Of a stretch of DNA of 64,000 bases, positions 9,103 to 18,791 are shown one piece after another. The notes under the pieces are model-generated. The model had not been told where the DNA came from. It was given only the letters and a program-made list of their open reading frames with translations, and did no database searches. The stretch's first letter is position 1, and each line of letters begins with the position of its first letter. This DNA is from Brenneria bubanii. GTDB taxonomy: Bacteria > Pseudomonadota > Gammaproteobacteria > Enterobacterales > Enterobacteriaceae. The stretch covers positions 186,001 to 250,000 of the forward strand of contig NZ_JAKMAJ010000003.1 of assembly GCF_022378355.1 (NCBI RefSeq). Direction: 5' to 3'. Made by a program: the position numbers and the translations under genes.

Positions 9103-9675
9103 ATGCAAAGAAAAAAAGAGATGGTCATTGTCAGCCACTGCATACTGAATGTTAATGCCAAAGTGTTCGGTATTGCCAAAACGGCGGGATCGTTAACTAT
9201 CGTAAAGGATATGCTGGATGACGGAATTGGCATCATTCAGCTCCCTTGTCCGGAAATGCTGTTTTCCGGTTGTAAACGCTGGGGGATGACCAGAGAGCAA
9301 TACGATACGCCGGTTTTTATCCGGCACTGTAGCGAGATCCTGAGGCCGATCGTCGATCAGGTTATTGATTACACCGCTAGCGGTTACCATATTCTGGGCA
9401 TCATCGGCATGGATGGCAGTCCCTCATGCGGCGTAGACACCACCAGCATCGGTTACACCGGCGGATCTTTTCGCTGCGGCGCGGTATCGCAACGTTATTC
9501 GCTCATTAGCGGAAGTGGCATTTATATCGAAATATTGCGCGCCATGTTGATTGAAGAAAATCTTTCCTTGCCGATGGTGGGGTTAGATGAGTTCGACCCG
9601 CAAAAGCTTTCATGGCTAAACGTGAAAAGCGCGCTGAGTAACGCCCCGGCTAAGAAAATCAACATCCCTTACTGA
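9103..9675 (+). CDS. TudS-related (CD3072-type) putative iron-sulfur desulfidase
   Basis: The 190-residue protein resembles the DUF523/TudS group, in which three conserved cysteines hold a [4Fe-4S] cluster that removes sulfur from thio-compounds. Here these are Cys13 (SHCILN), Cys49 (LPCPEM) and Cys109 (DGSPSCGVD). Cys57 and Cys125 are additional cysteines. The arrangement fits the CD3072-type branch rather than thiouracil desulfidase itself. It follows the permease gene by 64 bp in the same direction, with a GTGAGGAGA ribosome-binding region, so it is probably co-transcribed with the amino-acid transporter. Its end faces the end of nifY. The substrate is unknown. Confidence 0.72.
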   Translation: MQRKKEMVIVSHCILNVNAKVFGIAKTAGSLTIVKDMLDDGIGIIQLPCPEMLFSGCKRWGMTREQYDTPVFIRHCSEILRPIVDQVIDYTASGYHILGIIGMDGSPSCGVDTTSIGYTGGSFRCGAVSQRYSLISGSGIYIEILRAMLIEENLSLPMVGLDEFDPQKLSWLNVKSALSNAPAKKINIPY

Positions 9676-9716
9676 AGAAGGCGAAAAAATCAAAAATAGC
9701 GCGTCAGGCGATATAA

Positions 9717-9738
9717 CGGGCGGCCATGTGCTCGCCCG
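9717..9738. terminator. Hairpin between the TudS-like gene and nifY
   Basis: CGGGCG (9717-9722) pairs with CGCCCG (9733-9738) around a 10-nt loop, between two converging genes. A-rich and T-rich flanks are present but weak. Confidence 0.4.
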
Positions 9739-9746
9739 CCTTCAGG

Positions 9747-10418
9747 TTAAAAACCGAATTGCCGCTGTTGCAGCGGATTGTCTTTTCCCAGCCGCTTGGC
9801 CAGCCAGGGCGGCATATGCTCGGTAATCATGCCATGCAGCGCCTGAAGCTGTTCATCGATGGCGGTTGCCGGGGGAACCTTGATCGGGTGAATGTTATGC
9901 CTGATCACTTTCGCCGCGGCCGGCCCGCCTATCGACTCGCAAAACAGCAGATGGCAATCGGTCAGCAATTTCAGTCGCCCTTCATTGCCGTCCTCCCCCT
10001 CCCGCGGCTGATAACGGCGCAACCCGCTAAGGAACGGACCTTGCCGATCCCAGGCGTAAATAAACAGCAGGCGGCATTGACCAAAATGCCCGTTAATCGT
10101 CAGACCGTTGCTCGAAGCGAAGGCCACCTGTAGCTGCTGCCCCTGCTTGCGTTCGGACTGTTCGGTTAAATGCGGCGGAAGATTACCGTGCAGGCAATCC
10201 ATGACTTGCTGCCAGCGGGCAACGGTAAATACGTCATTATCCACCGGTAAATGACGTGATAACGCCTCAAGCGAGAGTGCTGACAGCCGTTCCAGCGTCA
10301 TGGATTCATCGCAGGTGGTTTCCAACCAGTTAATCAACGTCGCGGGGGCGATTTCGGGCAGCAGTTGCGCCAGGGCGAATAGCCGCCAGAAAAGTAAATC
10401 ATCCCGAGTCAGACTCAT
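9747..10418 (-). CDS. nifY: NifY, nitrogenase apo-protein/FeMo-cofactor binding protein
   Basis: The 223-residue protein matches Klebsiella NifY in layout: an N-terminal helical domain (LFWRLFALAQLLPEI) and a C-terminal NifX/NifY/NifB-type domain with VAFASSNGLTINGHFGQC near residue 110 and LLFCESIGGPAAAKVIRHNIHP near 170. NifY binds apo-dinitrogenase and the iron-molybdenum cofactor and helps in cofactor insertion. I chose the ATG at 10418 because GGAG lies six bases upstream and the protein then begins as family members do; an in-frame start exists further upstream at 10460. It is the last gene of the nif operon here, while in Klebsiella nifENX would follow. Confidence 0.88.
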   Translation of the reverse strand: MSLTRDDLLFWRLFALAQLLPEIAPATLINWLETTCDESMTLERLSALSLEALSRHLPVDNDVFTVARWQQVMDCLHGNLPPHLTEQSERKQGQQLQVAFASSNGLTINGHFGQCRLLFIYAWDRQGPFLSGLRRYQPREGEDGNEGRLKLLTDCHLLFCESIGGPAAAKVIRHNIHPIKVPPATAIDEQLQALHGMITEHMPPWLAKRLGKDNPLQQRQFGF

Positions 10419-10449
10419 GAGCATCTCCGGTTTTTGTCGTTGTCGACAG

Positions 10450-10665
10450 TTAGTTGTCATGTTTTTTGGCGCGTAAGCTGACGGGCAGCGCCGGTTTTTC
10501 GCTCAGCGGCGTAACAAACCACGCTTGCCCGTCTTCCAGTTCGATCCGGCCTCCCCAACAGTCGGGGCGGTCGAATTCAAGAAAGGTCACTCTGGCTTCC
10601 AGATCTTTTTTGGCGATATAACAATGCATACCGTCAACACGTTGGCGAAGAATGATGTTGGCCAT
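10450..10665 (-). CDS. nifT: NifT/FixU family protein
   Basis: This 71-residue protein begins MANIILRQRVDG and continues with the conserved NifT/FixU pattern (YIAKKDLEARV, WGGRIELEDGQAW). The start at 10665 is supported by AGGAGA five bases upstream. NifT lies between nifK and nifY as in Klebsiella. Its role is not settled; mutants elsewhere have mild effects on nitrogenase maturation. Confidence 0.9.
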   Translation of the reverse strand: MANIILRQRVDGMHCYIAKKDLEARVTFLEFDRPDCWGGRIELEDGQAWFVTPLSEKPALPVSLRAKKHDN

Positions 10666-10751
10666 AAGTTCTCCTGTGGCGCGCAAAAGCCGCGCCTGTT
10701 CCACTGGCTCCCTCACGGCCTGCTCCTTGCCGGGAGCAGGCGTCGACGCCG

Positions 10752-12317
10752 CTAGCGCACCAGGTCATAACCGTAATCGGTTTTTCCCAGCGCCATGGTG
10801 TCATCGTCGAGTTTTTCCAGAATGGCGTTTACCAACGTGGTCAGCAGCATCATCGCTCCTTCATAACCCCAGGTGGTGGCGCGGTGTAAATGGTGGCGAT
10901 CGAAAATCGGAAAGCCGATGCGAATCAGCGGGACCTCAAACTGTTCGCCTTTGGCTTTGGTGTCGCGCTGAATAAACTTGCCGTATGAGTTGCCGATCAT
11001 AAAGTCCGGCTGGCGGGTGAACATCAGCGAGCGAAAATGCCACAGGTCGCAGTTGATAAATACTTCACTGTCTTTGCCGTACGGTGACGACGCCAGCAGT
11101 TTGTTCATCGCTTTTTGCCAGCGTTTGGAACCGTTATGGCACAGGATCACCGCCGGTTCGCAACCCAGCTCCATTAAAAACCGGGTCAGGCCCATCAGGA
11201 AGTCGGGATCGCCATAAATGCCGAAGCGTTTGCCGTGCAGCCAGGTATGCGAGTCGAGCATCATATCGACCAGGCGGCCGCGCTCAAGGGTTAACGCCTC
11301 CGGGATGGGGGTGCCCGTCAGTTGGCTGACGGTCATCAGAAAGTCATCGGTAGCGGCCAGCCCCATGGGAATGGCGACCTCGGTGCAAGGCTGCGCCCAC
11401 TCTTCCTTTACCGTCTTTTTGGTTTTGACCAACTGCCAGGGTTGCAAAAGCAGCGTATCAATGGCGTTGGGCGCATCGCGCATTTCAGCCTGTGTGGTGC
11501 CGCCTGAATACAGGCGATAGTGACCGTCGGCCGGCGTATCCAGCACCTCTGACGGGTCGGACAGCAGCGCACACGGCACGCCCATCTGCGCCATCATGCG
11601 TTTCAGCACGCGGAAATTGCCGAGATAGGTTTCAAAGCCGGCGACCAGATTGATTTTGCCGCTGCTGCCAACCTGATAGCCTTCCACGCCCTGCGTAAAG
11701 GTGCGGGCAAAGCCCTCAAACATATTGTCCCAGCCGGTCACATGGCTACCGATAAAGCTGGGGGTATGCGCATAGGGGACGGCAATGGATTCGTCCACAA
11801 AGCCGTCTTTTTTGGCATTGCTGATAAATGCCTGTAGATCATCGCCGATCACTTCCGCCATGCAGGTGGTAGATACCGCGATAACGTCCGGTTTATACAA
11901 TGCGCTGGCGTTCTGTAGCCCCTGATTCAGGTTATTATTGCCGCCGAACACGGCCGCATCTTCCGTCATCGAGTCGGAAACGCAGGCTACCGGCTCTTTA
12001 AAGTGGCGGTTGAAATAGGTGCGAAAATAGGCCACGCACCCTTGAGAACCATGCACATAGGGTAAGGTTTTCTCAAACCCCAGCGAACACAGCACGGCGC
12101 CCAATGGTTGACAAGCCTTCGCCGGGTCGACCGTCAGCGCTTCTCGCTGAAAATTCAGCGCTTCGTATTCCGGGGTCGTGGTCCAGGCGAAAACTTCCTC
12201 AACGCTCGCCTTGCTGTGTCCTTCCTCCAGTTCGCTTTTGCTGGCGAACAGCGCCTGGTATTCCGGCTGTTCAAACAGCGGATAGCAGGGTTTCACTTTC
12301 TCGGTATTTTGGCTCAT
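10752..12317 (-). CDS. nifK: Nitrogenase molybdenum-iron protein beta chain
   Basis: The 521-residue protein is the beta subunit of dinitrogenase. P-cluster cysteines are in place: Cys69 (KACQPLGAVL), Cys94 (GSQGCVAYF) and Cys152 (STTCMAEVIGDD). The length matches the Klebsiella protein. I chose the ATG at 12317 because a strong GGAGGAGA lies just upstream. The beta subunit pairs with NifD to hold the P-clusters, which pass electrons from NifH to the iron-molybdenum cofactor. It is co-transcribed with nifH and nifD. Confidence 0.97.
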   Translation of the reverse strand: MSQNTEKVKPCYPLFEQPEYQALFASKSELEEGHSKASVEEVFAWTTTPEYEALNFQREALTVDPAKACQPLGAVLCSLGFEKTLPYVHGSQGCVAYFRTYFNRHFKEPVACVSDSMTEDAAVFGGNNNLNQGLQNASALYKPDVIAVSTTCMAEVIGDDLQAFISNAKKDGFVDESIAVPYAHTPSFIGSHVTGWDNMFEGFARTFTQGVEGYQVGSSGKINLVAGFETYLGNFRVLKRMMAQMGVPCALLSDPSEVLDTPADGHYRLYSGGTTQAEMRDAPNAIDTLLLQPWQLVKTKKTVKEEWAQPCTEVAIPMGLAATDDFLMTVSQLTGTPIPEALTLERGRLVDMMLDSHTWLHGKRFGIYGDPDFLMGLTRFLMELGCEPAVILCHNGSKRWQKAMNKLLASSPYGKDSEVFINCDLWHFRSLMFTRQPDFMIGNSYGKFIQRDTKAKGEQFEVPLIRIGFPIFDRHHLHRATTWGYEGAMMLLTTLVNAILEKLDDDTMALGKTDYGYDLVR

Positions 12318-12376
12318 CGTCTTCTCCTCCCGCGCCACAAATCAGTGAACTAACGGGACAAAAGGGTCATCAGGCC

Positions 12377-13825
12377 TCAGGCGGATTTCAGCCAGGGCGC
12401 GGTTAACTGCTTCCAACAGGGGTTGTTTAACGTCATGTCCATATCGCGGGCGAAAATCGCAAAGCCGTCATAGCCATGGTAAGGCCCGGAATAATCCCAG
12501 GAGTGCATCTGGCGGAACGGCATGCCTAATTTCTGGAATACATATTTTTCCTTGATGCCCGACCCCACCAGATCCGGTTTTAACCGTTTAACGAACTCTT
12601 CCAGTTCATAGGTGCTGAGGTCGTCAAACAGCAGCGTGCCGTCCTTCAGGTCGGGCAAGGTGCGGTCATAGTCGTCGTTGTGGGCGAACTCATAACCGGC
12701 CGCCATGATCTCCATGCCCAAATCTTCATAAGCGCCGATGACATGACGCGGACGCAATCCGCCGACATACAGCAGCACCTTTTTCCCTTCCAGACGCGGT
12801 CGGTATTTGGCGATCACCGCTTCAGTCTGCGCCTGATAGCGCGCAATCACCTCCTCGGCGTTGGCCTGGATCGCGCTGTCGAACTGGCTGGCAATTTTGC
12901 GCAATGACGCGGCGATTTGCGTCGGGCCGAAGAAGTTATATTCCATCCAGGGAATACCGTATTTTTCCTCCATATGGCGCGAAATGTAGTTCATCGAGCG
13001 GTAGCAGTGCACCAGATTGAGTTTCACCTTGGGCGTCTTTTCCATTTCCACCAGCGTGCCGTCGCCGGACCACTGGGCAACCACTCTCAGCCCCATTTCT
13101 TCGAGCAAAATGCGCGAGGACCAGGCGTCGCCGCCGATGTTGTAATCGCCGATAATGGCCACGTCGTACGGCGTGGCGGCGAAAGGCTGATCGTCACGGG
13201 CAGGCAATACCCAGTCGCGGATCACATCGTTGGCAATATGGTGCCCCAGCGACTGCGATACGCCGCGAAATCCTTCGCAGCGCACCGGGATCACCGGTTT
13301 GCCGATTTCTTGTTTGGCTTCGCGCGCCACCGCCTCAATATCATCGCCGATCAGCCCGACCGGGCATTCCGACTGAATACTGATGCCTTTGGTCAGCGGG
13401 AACAGCAGCTCCAGTTCATCAATCAGCTTGCGCAGCTTTTTGTCGCCGCCGAAAACAATGTCTTTCTCCTGAAAATCCGTGGTGAAGTTCACCGTACCGA
13501 AGCTATCGATGCCGCTCATCCCGGTGTAATAATTGCGGCGCCCGGCGCGGGAATACTGACCGCAGCCAATCGGGCCGTGCGAGATGTGGGCCATATCCTT
13601 GATAGGCCCGAAAACCACCCCTTTAGAACCGGCATAGGCGCAGCCGCGTACCGTCATGACCCCCGGTTGGGACTTGCGGTTGGAAATAATGCATTTGCCA
13701 ACGGACTCCATTCCCGGCTCAACGGTCATAATGTGTTTGGCGCGCTCTTTGCGCGTTCTGTCCGGGAAGACTTCAAGCACTTCCTCAATCAGCGCCCGAT
13801 TTTTTTGCATCATGGTGTCTGTCAT
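12377..13825 (-). CDS. nifD: Nitrogenase molybdenum-iron protein alpha chain
   Basis: The 482-residue alpha subunit carries the active site for N2 reduction. P-cluster ligands are Cys62 (VRGCAYAG), Cys88 (GCGQYS) and Cys154 ([11 protein letters not shown]). The cofactor ligands are Cys274 (VHCYRSMNY) and His441 ([16 protein letters not shown]). The SLGHHIAND segment holds the conserved histidine near 195. All are intact, so nothing suggests decay. The gene begins 11 bp after nifH, which matches one polycistronic nifHDKTY message. Confidence 0.98.
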   Translation of the reverse strand: MTDTMMQKNRALIEEVLEVFPDRTRKERAKHIMTVEPGMESVGKCIISNRKSQPGVMTVRGCAYAGSKGVVFGPIKDMAHISHGPIGCGQYSRAGRRNYYTGMSGIDSFGTVNFTTDFQEKDIVFGGDKKLRKLIDELELLFPLTKGISIQSECPVGLIGDDIEAVAREAKQEIGKPVIPVRCEGFRGVSQSLGHHIANDVIRDWVLPARDDQPFAATPYDVAIIGDYNIGGDAWSSRILLEEMGLRVVAQWSGDGTLVEMEKTPKVKLNLVHCYRSMNYISRHMEEKYGIPWMEYNFFGPTQIAASLRKIASQFDSAIQANAEEVIARYQAQTEAVIAKYRPRLEGKKVLLYVGGLRPRHVIGAYEDLGMEIMAAGYEFAHNDDYDRTLPDLKDGTLLFDDLSTYELEEFVKRLKPDLVGSGIKEKYVFQKLGMPFRQMHSWDYSGPYHGYDGFAIFARDMDMTLNNPCWKQLTAPWLKSA

Positions 13826-13836
13826 AGGATATTCCC

Positions 13837-14754
<918 letters not shown>

Positions 14755-14760
14755 TTATAT

Positions 14761-14776
14761 TGCAGGGGACATACCA
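14761..14776 (-). promoter_or_regulatory. Sigma-54 promoter of nifHDKTY
   Basis: Read on the minus strand, TGGTATGTCCCCTGCA has GG and GC elements 12 bases apart. It is nearly identical to the well-known Klebsiella nifH promoter (TGGTATGTTCCCTGCA). The predicted transcription start is near 14750, about 30 bp before the nifH ATG. Confidence 0.92.
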
Positions 14777-14792
14777 CTATCCGAAGAGAGAG

Positions 14793-14805
14793 TAATTGAT
14801 TGATA
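14793..14805 (-). promoter_or_regulatory. IHF-binding site of the nifH promoter
   Basis: TAATTGATTGATA on the plus strand is the exact reverse complement of the IHF consensus WATCAANNNNTTR. It lies 43-55 bp upstream of the predicted start, between promoter and NifA site. There IHF would bend the DNA so that NifA can touch the sigma-54 polymerase. Confidence 0.8.
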
Positions 14806-14871
14806 AATAATGAAAATAATCAATAACCTCATCACGCTCGGCGAGGGGTTAGGTACAAAGACGTGACTAAT

Positions 14872-14887
14872 TGTTGTAAAAGAGACA
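14872..14887. promoter_or_regulatory. NifA upstream activator sequence (TGT-N10-ACA)
   Basis: TGT (14872-14874), ten bases, then ACA (14885-14887) fit the NifA site exactly. It is centred about 130 bp upstream of the predicted nifH start, as in Klebsiella. The nifA gene itself is not in this window. Confidence 0.88.
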
Positions 14888-15102
14888 AAAGTGACATAGG
14901 CCGTCCCCCGCTTGGTTTACGCGAAATAGCGGGTAGGCGGCGACGAATCAGACGGGATTGCCATATTGAAAATCGGGATAATGATCAATCAATGAAAGAC
15001 AAGAACCGTGGAAGACGATAGGATTTGCGTTAACATCTCTGACAATTGTGCCACACGGACGCGTTTCGCCGCGCCGCGGCGCCCCCGACTCGAAGCCTAC
15101 GC

Positions 15103-15267
15103 ATGAAAAGAAAACGTATTCTGATCCCGTTAATCGTCCTGGTATTGTTCGTCCTCTACCTCAATCGTGAAGCGCTGAATCCCTTCGCGCCGGACTGCGA
15201 TAAAACCCCGAAGCCGGAAGCATGCAATAAGCCAGTGAAGGTAGTGGCGCCGGGGTTTGAACTCTAG
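15103..15267 (+). CDS. Small putative membrane protein, unknown
   Basis: I do not recognise this 54-residue protein. It starts MKRKRILIPLIVLVLF, a positively charged N-terminus followed by one hydrophobic segment of about 16 residues. The short tail has two cysteines (PDCDKTPKPEACNK) that could form a disulfide on the far side of the membrane. No clear ribosome-binding site precedes the ATG, which lowers confidence. A hairpin follows it. Confidence 0.45.
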   Translation: MKRKRILIPLIVLVLFVLYLNREALNPFAPDCDKTPKPEACNKPVKVVAPGFEL

Positions 15268-15290
15268 CAAGGAGCGAAGCGCCGTCGCTA

Positions 15291-15313
15291 TCGGCCACCG
15301 CCCTGCTGGCCGA
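15291..15313. terminator. Hairpin between the small membrane gene and the LysR gene
   Basis: TCGGCCA (15291-15297) pairs with TGGCCGA (15307-15313) between two converging reading frames. There is no long T-run. Confidence 0.4.
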
Positions 15314-15315
15314 CA

Positions 15316-16245
15316 CTAGGGCATTTGCAGCGCGGCATGATGATGGGCCTGCCCCTGCTGCATCTCGCTTATCATAAAATCCAGAAACGTCTGCAGTGGT
15401 TCCGCATGCTGTTTACCGGCCAGGGTCTGAATCTGTAATGACCGCTGGTCAAGCTGTTTAATGGTCAACCATTTAAGACAGATGGGATCCTGTAAATATT
15501 TATACATTACCGAGTAGAAGCTACAGGCGGTTACCGCCTGCGGCGTATTCAGCGCATAGTAGTAGAGCGTGGCGAAGTTATTGCAGCACAGCGTTGGCTC
15601 CAGAAAAATGCCGCTCATGCGGCATGAGAGATCAAACAGCTGGCGCAGCGTGGTGGAGGGTTCCGGCAACGCCAATGGAAATTCGTGTAAATCAGAAAGT
15701 TGAACTGTTTTTTCAGCCAGCGGATGCTGAGCGGACATCAGCAGCATCAGCGGCGCGGGCAGCGATATCTCTACGTTAACGCCCTGCTCCGGCGCCAGCG
15801 CGAATTGCAGAGCGACGTCCACCTCGCCGTTGCGGATCATCTGGGATACCTGCATCGCCGAGCCTACATTAAGGTAAAACGTAATATCGGTATTGTGCTG
15901 CCGAAAGCGGGAAAATAGCGTCGGCAGCAAATCAAATGCGATGCCTTCAGTGCAGCCGATCCTCAGCAGTGTATGCTGACTGGCCTTTAACCCCTGAATC
16001 TCCGCCATCGCCAAATCCATATCCATCATGCTTTTACGCACGTGATTTTCCAAAATTCTCCCGGCATCATTGAGCACCATCCCCCGAGCATGGCGCTCAA
16101 ACAGCGGCACGCCAACGCGTTCCTCCAGGCGTTGGATTTGACGACTGATAGCCGAAACCGCCACAAAAAGATGTTCGCTGGCGGCGCTGAGTGAACCGGT
16201 TGTCGCCACAACCAGAAAATAACGGATCTCGGAACTGTGCAGCAT
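15316..16245 (-). CDS. LysR family transcriptional regulator
   Basis: The 309-residue protein has a LysR helix-turn-helix (YFLVVATTGSLSAASEHLFVAVSAISRQIQRLEE) in residues 9-42 and a C-terminal effector-binding domain (LRIGCTEGIAFDLLPTLFSRFRQ). It is divergent from the M20 peptidase gene, with about 140 bp between the starts, so it probably controls that gene and perhaps the nearby MetQ-like and enolase-superfamily genes. The inducer is unknown. Confidence 0.9.
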   Translation of the reverse strand: MLHSSEIRYFLVVATTGSLSAASEHLFVAVSAISRQIQRLEERVGVPLFERHARGMVLNDAGRILENHVRKSMMDMDLAMAEIQGLKASQHTLLRIGCTEGIAFDLLPTLFSRFRQHNTDITFYLNVGSAMQVSQMIRNGEVDVALQFALAPEQGVNVEISLPAPLMLLMSAQHPLAEKTVQLSDLHEFPLALPEPSTTLRQLFDLSCRMSGIFLEPTLCCNNFATLYYYALNTPQAVTACSFYSVMYKYLQDPICLKWLTIKQLDQRSLQIQTLAGKQHAEPLQTFLDFMISEMQQGQAHHHAALQMP

Positions 16246-16293
16246 GATGATGGCTCGTCCTGGCTAAGAAGAAAGTATAAGGTTTATATTAAA

Positions 16294-16306
16294 AGCAAAG
16301 CTTGCT
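16294..16306. promoter_or_regulatory. Inverted repeat in the LysR / M20 divergent region
   Basis: AGCAA-AGC-TTGCT (16294-16306) is a perfect short inverted repeat midway between the two divergent genes. It is a candidate LysR-binding site; a second TTGC follows directly. Confidence 0.35.
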
Positions 16307-16385
16307 TGCAAATTTCATTATTGATGTAAGGGTGGTTTTTCCTTTAACTATCCGTCAGTTCAGCCTTTATCCGTTAAGGAAAAAC

Positions 16386-17765
16386 ATGACCCGCGCAGAT
16401 GTTATTCAACAAGCGTATGACCGTTTCGATCGCGGCGATATCAAACATATCCTGGCGCGCCGTATCGCCTATGCCAGCGAAAGTCAGAATCAGGACGGTT
16501 GCGACATATTGCGCGCCTACCTGGAAGAGGAAATCCGCCCATCGCTGCAGGCCATGGGGTTTACCATCACGCTGATCGAGCATCCGCTTTACCAACAGGC
16601 GCCCTTTTTGATTGCCGAACGTATTGAGCACCCCGATTTGCCGACGCTATTGTCGTACGGTCATGGCGACGTGGTGTTTGGCGATAAAGAAAACTGGCGT
16701 GAAGATTTGCATCCCTGGGTATTGGCGGAAGAGGATGACCGTTGGTATGGCCGCGGCAGCGCCGATAATAAAGGTCAACACACCATTAATCTGATGGCGC
16801 TGGAGCAGGTTTACCGGGCGCGAGGCAATAAGCTGGGGTTCAACTGCAAGCTATTGTTTGAAATGGGCGAAGAGATTGGTTCGCCGGGACTGGCCGATAT
16901 CTGCCGCCGTTATAAACGGCAGCTCGCCGCCGATATTTTCATCGCCTCCGACGGCCCGCGCCTTAATGCCGACCGGCCTACTCTGTTTCTCGGCTCCCGC
17001 GGCTGCATTAATTTCAGGCTGAGCATTCATGCGCGTAAACAGGCATATCACTCGGGAAACTGGGGCGGTTTGCTCAGTAATCCCGGTACGCAATTAGCGA
17101 ACGCCATCGCCAGTCTGGTGGATGGCAAGGGGCGAATGCGCATTGAAACCCTGTTGCCGCCGCCGTTGACGTCGTCAATACAACGCATTCTCAGTCAGGT
17201 CGCCCCCGGGGGTAATGCCGGCGATCCGGAGATTGATCTGGATTGGGGCGCCGAGGGGTTAACGCCTTCAGAGCGTCTGTTCGGCTGGAACACGCTGGAA
17301 GTGCTGTCCTTTAGTGCCGGCGATCCCGACAAACCGGTCAATGCGATCCCGGCCTGCGCCTCGGCGCTTTGCCAGCTGCGTTTTGTGGTGGGAACCGACT
17401 GGCAACGGCTGGCAGCGCACTTACGCCGTCATCTGGATGCCCATGGTTTCGAAAACGTGCACGTTGAGACATTGAATGCGTCGCCCGCCACCCGCTTCGA
17501 TCCTGAAGATCCGCTGGTAAAGCGGACGCTGGCGCTGATGCAGGCGGTTACCGGCAAACAGCCGGCGCTATTGCCTAATCTGGGCGGGTCGCTTCCCAAT
17601 GATGTGTTTGCCGATATTCTCGGTTTGCCGACTTTATGGATCCCCCACTCTTATCCGGCATGCGGACAACATGGGGTCAATGAACATCTGCTCAAATCGG
17701 TGGCGCGTGAAGGATTGGCCATCATGACCGGACTGATGTGGGAACTGGGAGAGCGGAACAACTGA
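16386..17765 (+). CDS. M20 family metallopeptidase / deacylase
   Basis: The 459-residue protein is a zinc-dependent M20 hydrolase. Visible elements are YGHGDVVFGD near residue 86, with the first metal histidine, then WYGRGSADNKGQ near 120, with the bridging aspartate. The catalytic glutamates are in FEMGEEIGSPGL near 159, and a late histidine is in PHSYPACGQHGVNEH. The ATG at 16386 has AAGGA five bases upstream; the frame also extends to a TTG at 16302, but that has no such site. Members cleave dipeptides or N-acyl amino acids. Near an NSAR-like racemase gene, N-succinyl amino acids are one possible substrate, by inference only. Confidence 0.85.
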   Translation: MTRADVIQQAYDRFDRGDIKHILARRIAYASESQNQDGCDILRAYLEEEIRPSLQAMGFTITLIEHPLYQQAPFLIAERIEHPDLPTLLSYGHGDVVFGDKENWREDLHPWVLAEEDDRWYGRGSADNKGQHTINLMALEQVYRARGNKLGFNCKLLFEMGEEIGSPGLADICRRYKRQLAADIFIASDGPRLNADRPTLFLGSRGCINFRLSIHARKQAYHSGNWGGLLSNPGTQLANAIASLVDGKGRMRIETLLPPPLTSSIQRILSQVAPGGNAGDPEIDLDWGAEGLTPSERLFGWNTLEVLSFSAGDPDKPVNAIPACASALCQLRFVVGTDWQRLAAHLRRHLDAHGFENVHVETLNASPATRFDPEDPLVKRTLALMQAVTGKQPALLPNLGGSLPNDVFADILGLPTLWIPHSYPACGQHGVNEHLLKSVAREGLAIMTGLMWELGERNN

Positions 17766-17775
17766 AGTGAATAGC

Positions 17776-17797
17776 GGCGAGGCCGTGCGGCCTCGCC
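17776..17797. terminator. Strong bidirectional terminator
   Basis: GGCGAGGCCG (17776-17785) pairs perfectly with CGGCCTCGCC (17788-17797). A T-rich run follows on the plus strand (17808-17816). It separates the converging M20 and NlpA-type genes. Confidence 0.8.
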
Positions 17798-17809
17798 TGT
17801 ACGATCGTT

Positions 17810-18631
17810 TTATTTTGCCTGTGCGGCCTTCATCCATTCAGGTTGCTGAAATGCATGGAACATGGAGTTTTTATCAGCGAAAAACGCGGCAAACTGCGGT
17901 GATTGCACGGCGGCCTTCAGATCATGGGCAAAAGGCTTGTCGGCATCTTCCGCGCGCACCACAATCATGTTTTTCAAATCCTCGGGCAACACATCCAGCT
18001 GGATGGCATCAGACAGGTTCAGTCCGGCGGAAATGGCGAAGTTGGCATTGATCAAGGAACCGGTGACGCCGCCGAGAGCGCGCGGCAACTGCGCGGCTTC
18101 CAATGGCTTGAATACCAGCCCTTTAGGGTTTTCGGTGATATCGCGCAGCGAAGCCTTGGTCGGCGTGATGTTCGGGTTAATCTTGATCAAACCGTATTTT
18201 TGCAGGAAATCCAGCGAACGAGCCAGGTTGGACGGGTCGTTCGGCAACGTCACCACGTCCCCGGCCTTCAGTTCGTTCAGCGAGCGAACCTTGTTGGAAT
18301 AAAAACCCATGCTGGCCGTCGGCACGGTAATGACCTCGGCGAATTTTAACCCTTTGTCCGCGCTGAATCTGTCCAGATAACGGCGGTTTTGAAACAGATT
18401 GGCTTCAATGCTGTTATTCGCCAGCGCCAGATTAGGCTGAATATAGTCGCTGAACTCACGCACTTTGACGTCATATCCCTTCTTGACCAGCTCGGGTTTA
18501 ATCGCTTTGGTGACCATATCGCCGTAGGGACCCGGCGATACGCCGATGGTGATTTCTTTAGTTTGTTCAGCCGCCAGAGTCTGAGATATTCCCAGCGCCA
18601 GTAATAATGGAATAACTTTTCTTAATATCAT
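17810..18631 (-). CDS. NlpA/MetQ-family ABC substrate-binding protein (orphan)
   Basis: The 273-residue protein has a signal peptide (cleavage near LAAEQ, residue 21) and the NlpA/MetQ lipoprotein-family fold: GVSPGPYGDMV, EFSDYIQPNLALANNSIEANLFQNRRYLD and TLPNDPSNLARSL. MetQ is the methionine-binding subunit. Unlike MetQ there is no lipobox cysteine after the signal, so it should be soluble in the periplasm. No permease or ATPase gene accompanies it, so it would need to use a transporter encoded elsewhere. The ligand may be D- or L-methionine or another amino acid. Confidence 0.85.
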   Translation of the reverse strand: MILRKVIPLLLALGISQTLAAEQTKEITIGVSPGPYGDMVTKAIKPELVKKGYDVKVREFSDYIQPNLALANNSIEANLFQNRRYLDRFSADKGLKFAEVITVPTASMGFYSNKVRSLNELKAGDVVTLPNDPSNLARSLDFLQKYGLIKINPNITPTKASLRDITENPKGLVFKPLEAAQLPRALGGVTGSLINANFAISAGLNLSDAIQLDVLPEDLKNMIVVRAEDADKPFAHDLKAAVQSPQFAAFFADKNSMFHAFQQPEWMKAAQAK

Positions 18632-18791
18632 TATGCGTTCCTGTCTATCCTGTCTGAGTCAGGTTGTAGGTTATTACGGTTGCGGCGGTGAGTGCGTTCG
18701 ACCTAATCATGGCCGATACGAAAAAACACGCCCGCCTCAATCCGTATAGTGCGAGTTTCCCTGGTGTTGGAATGATTCGCCTTACTTAAAA

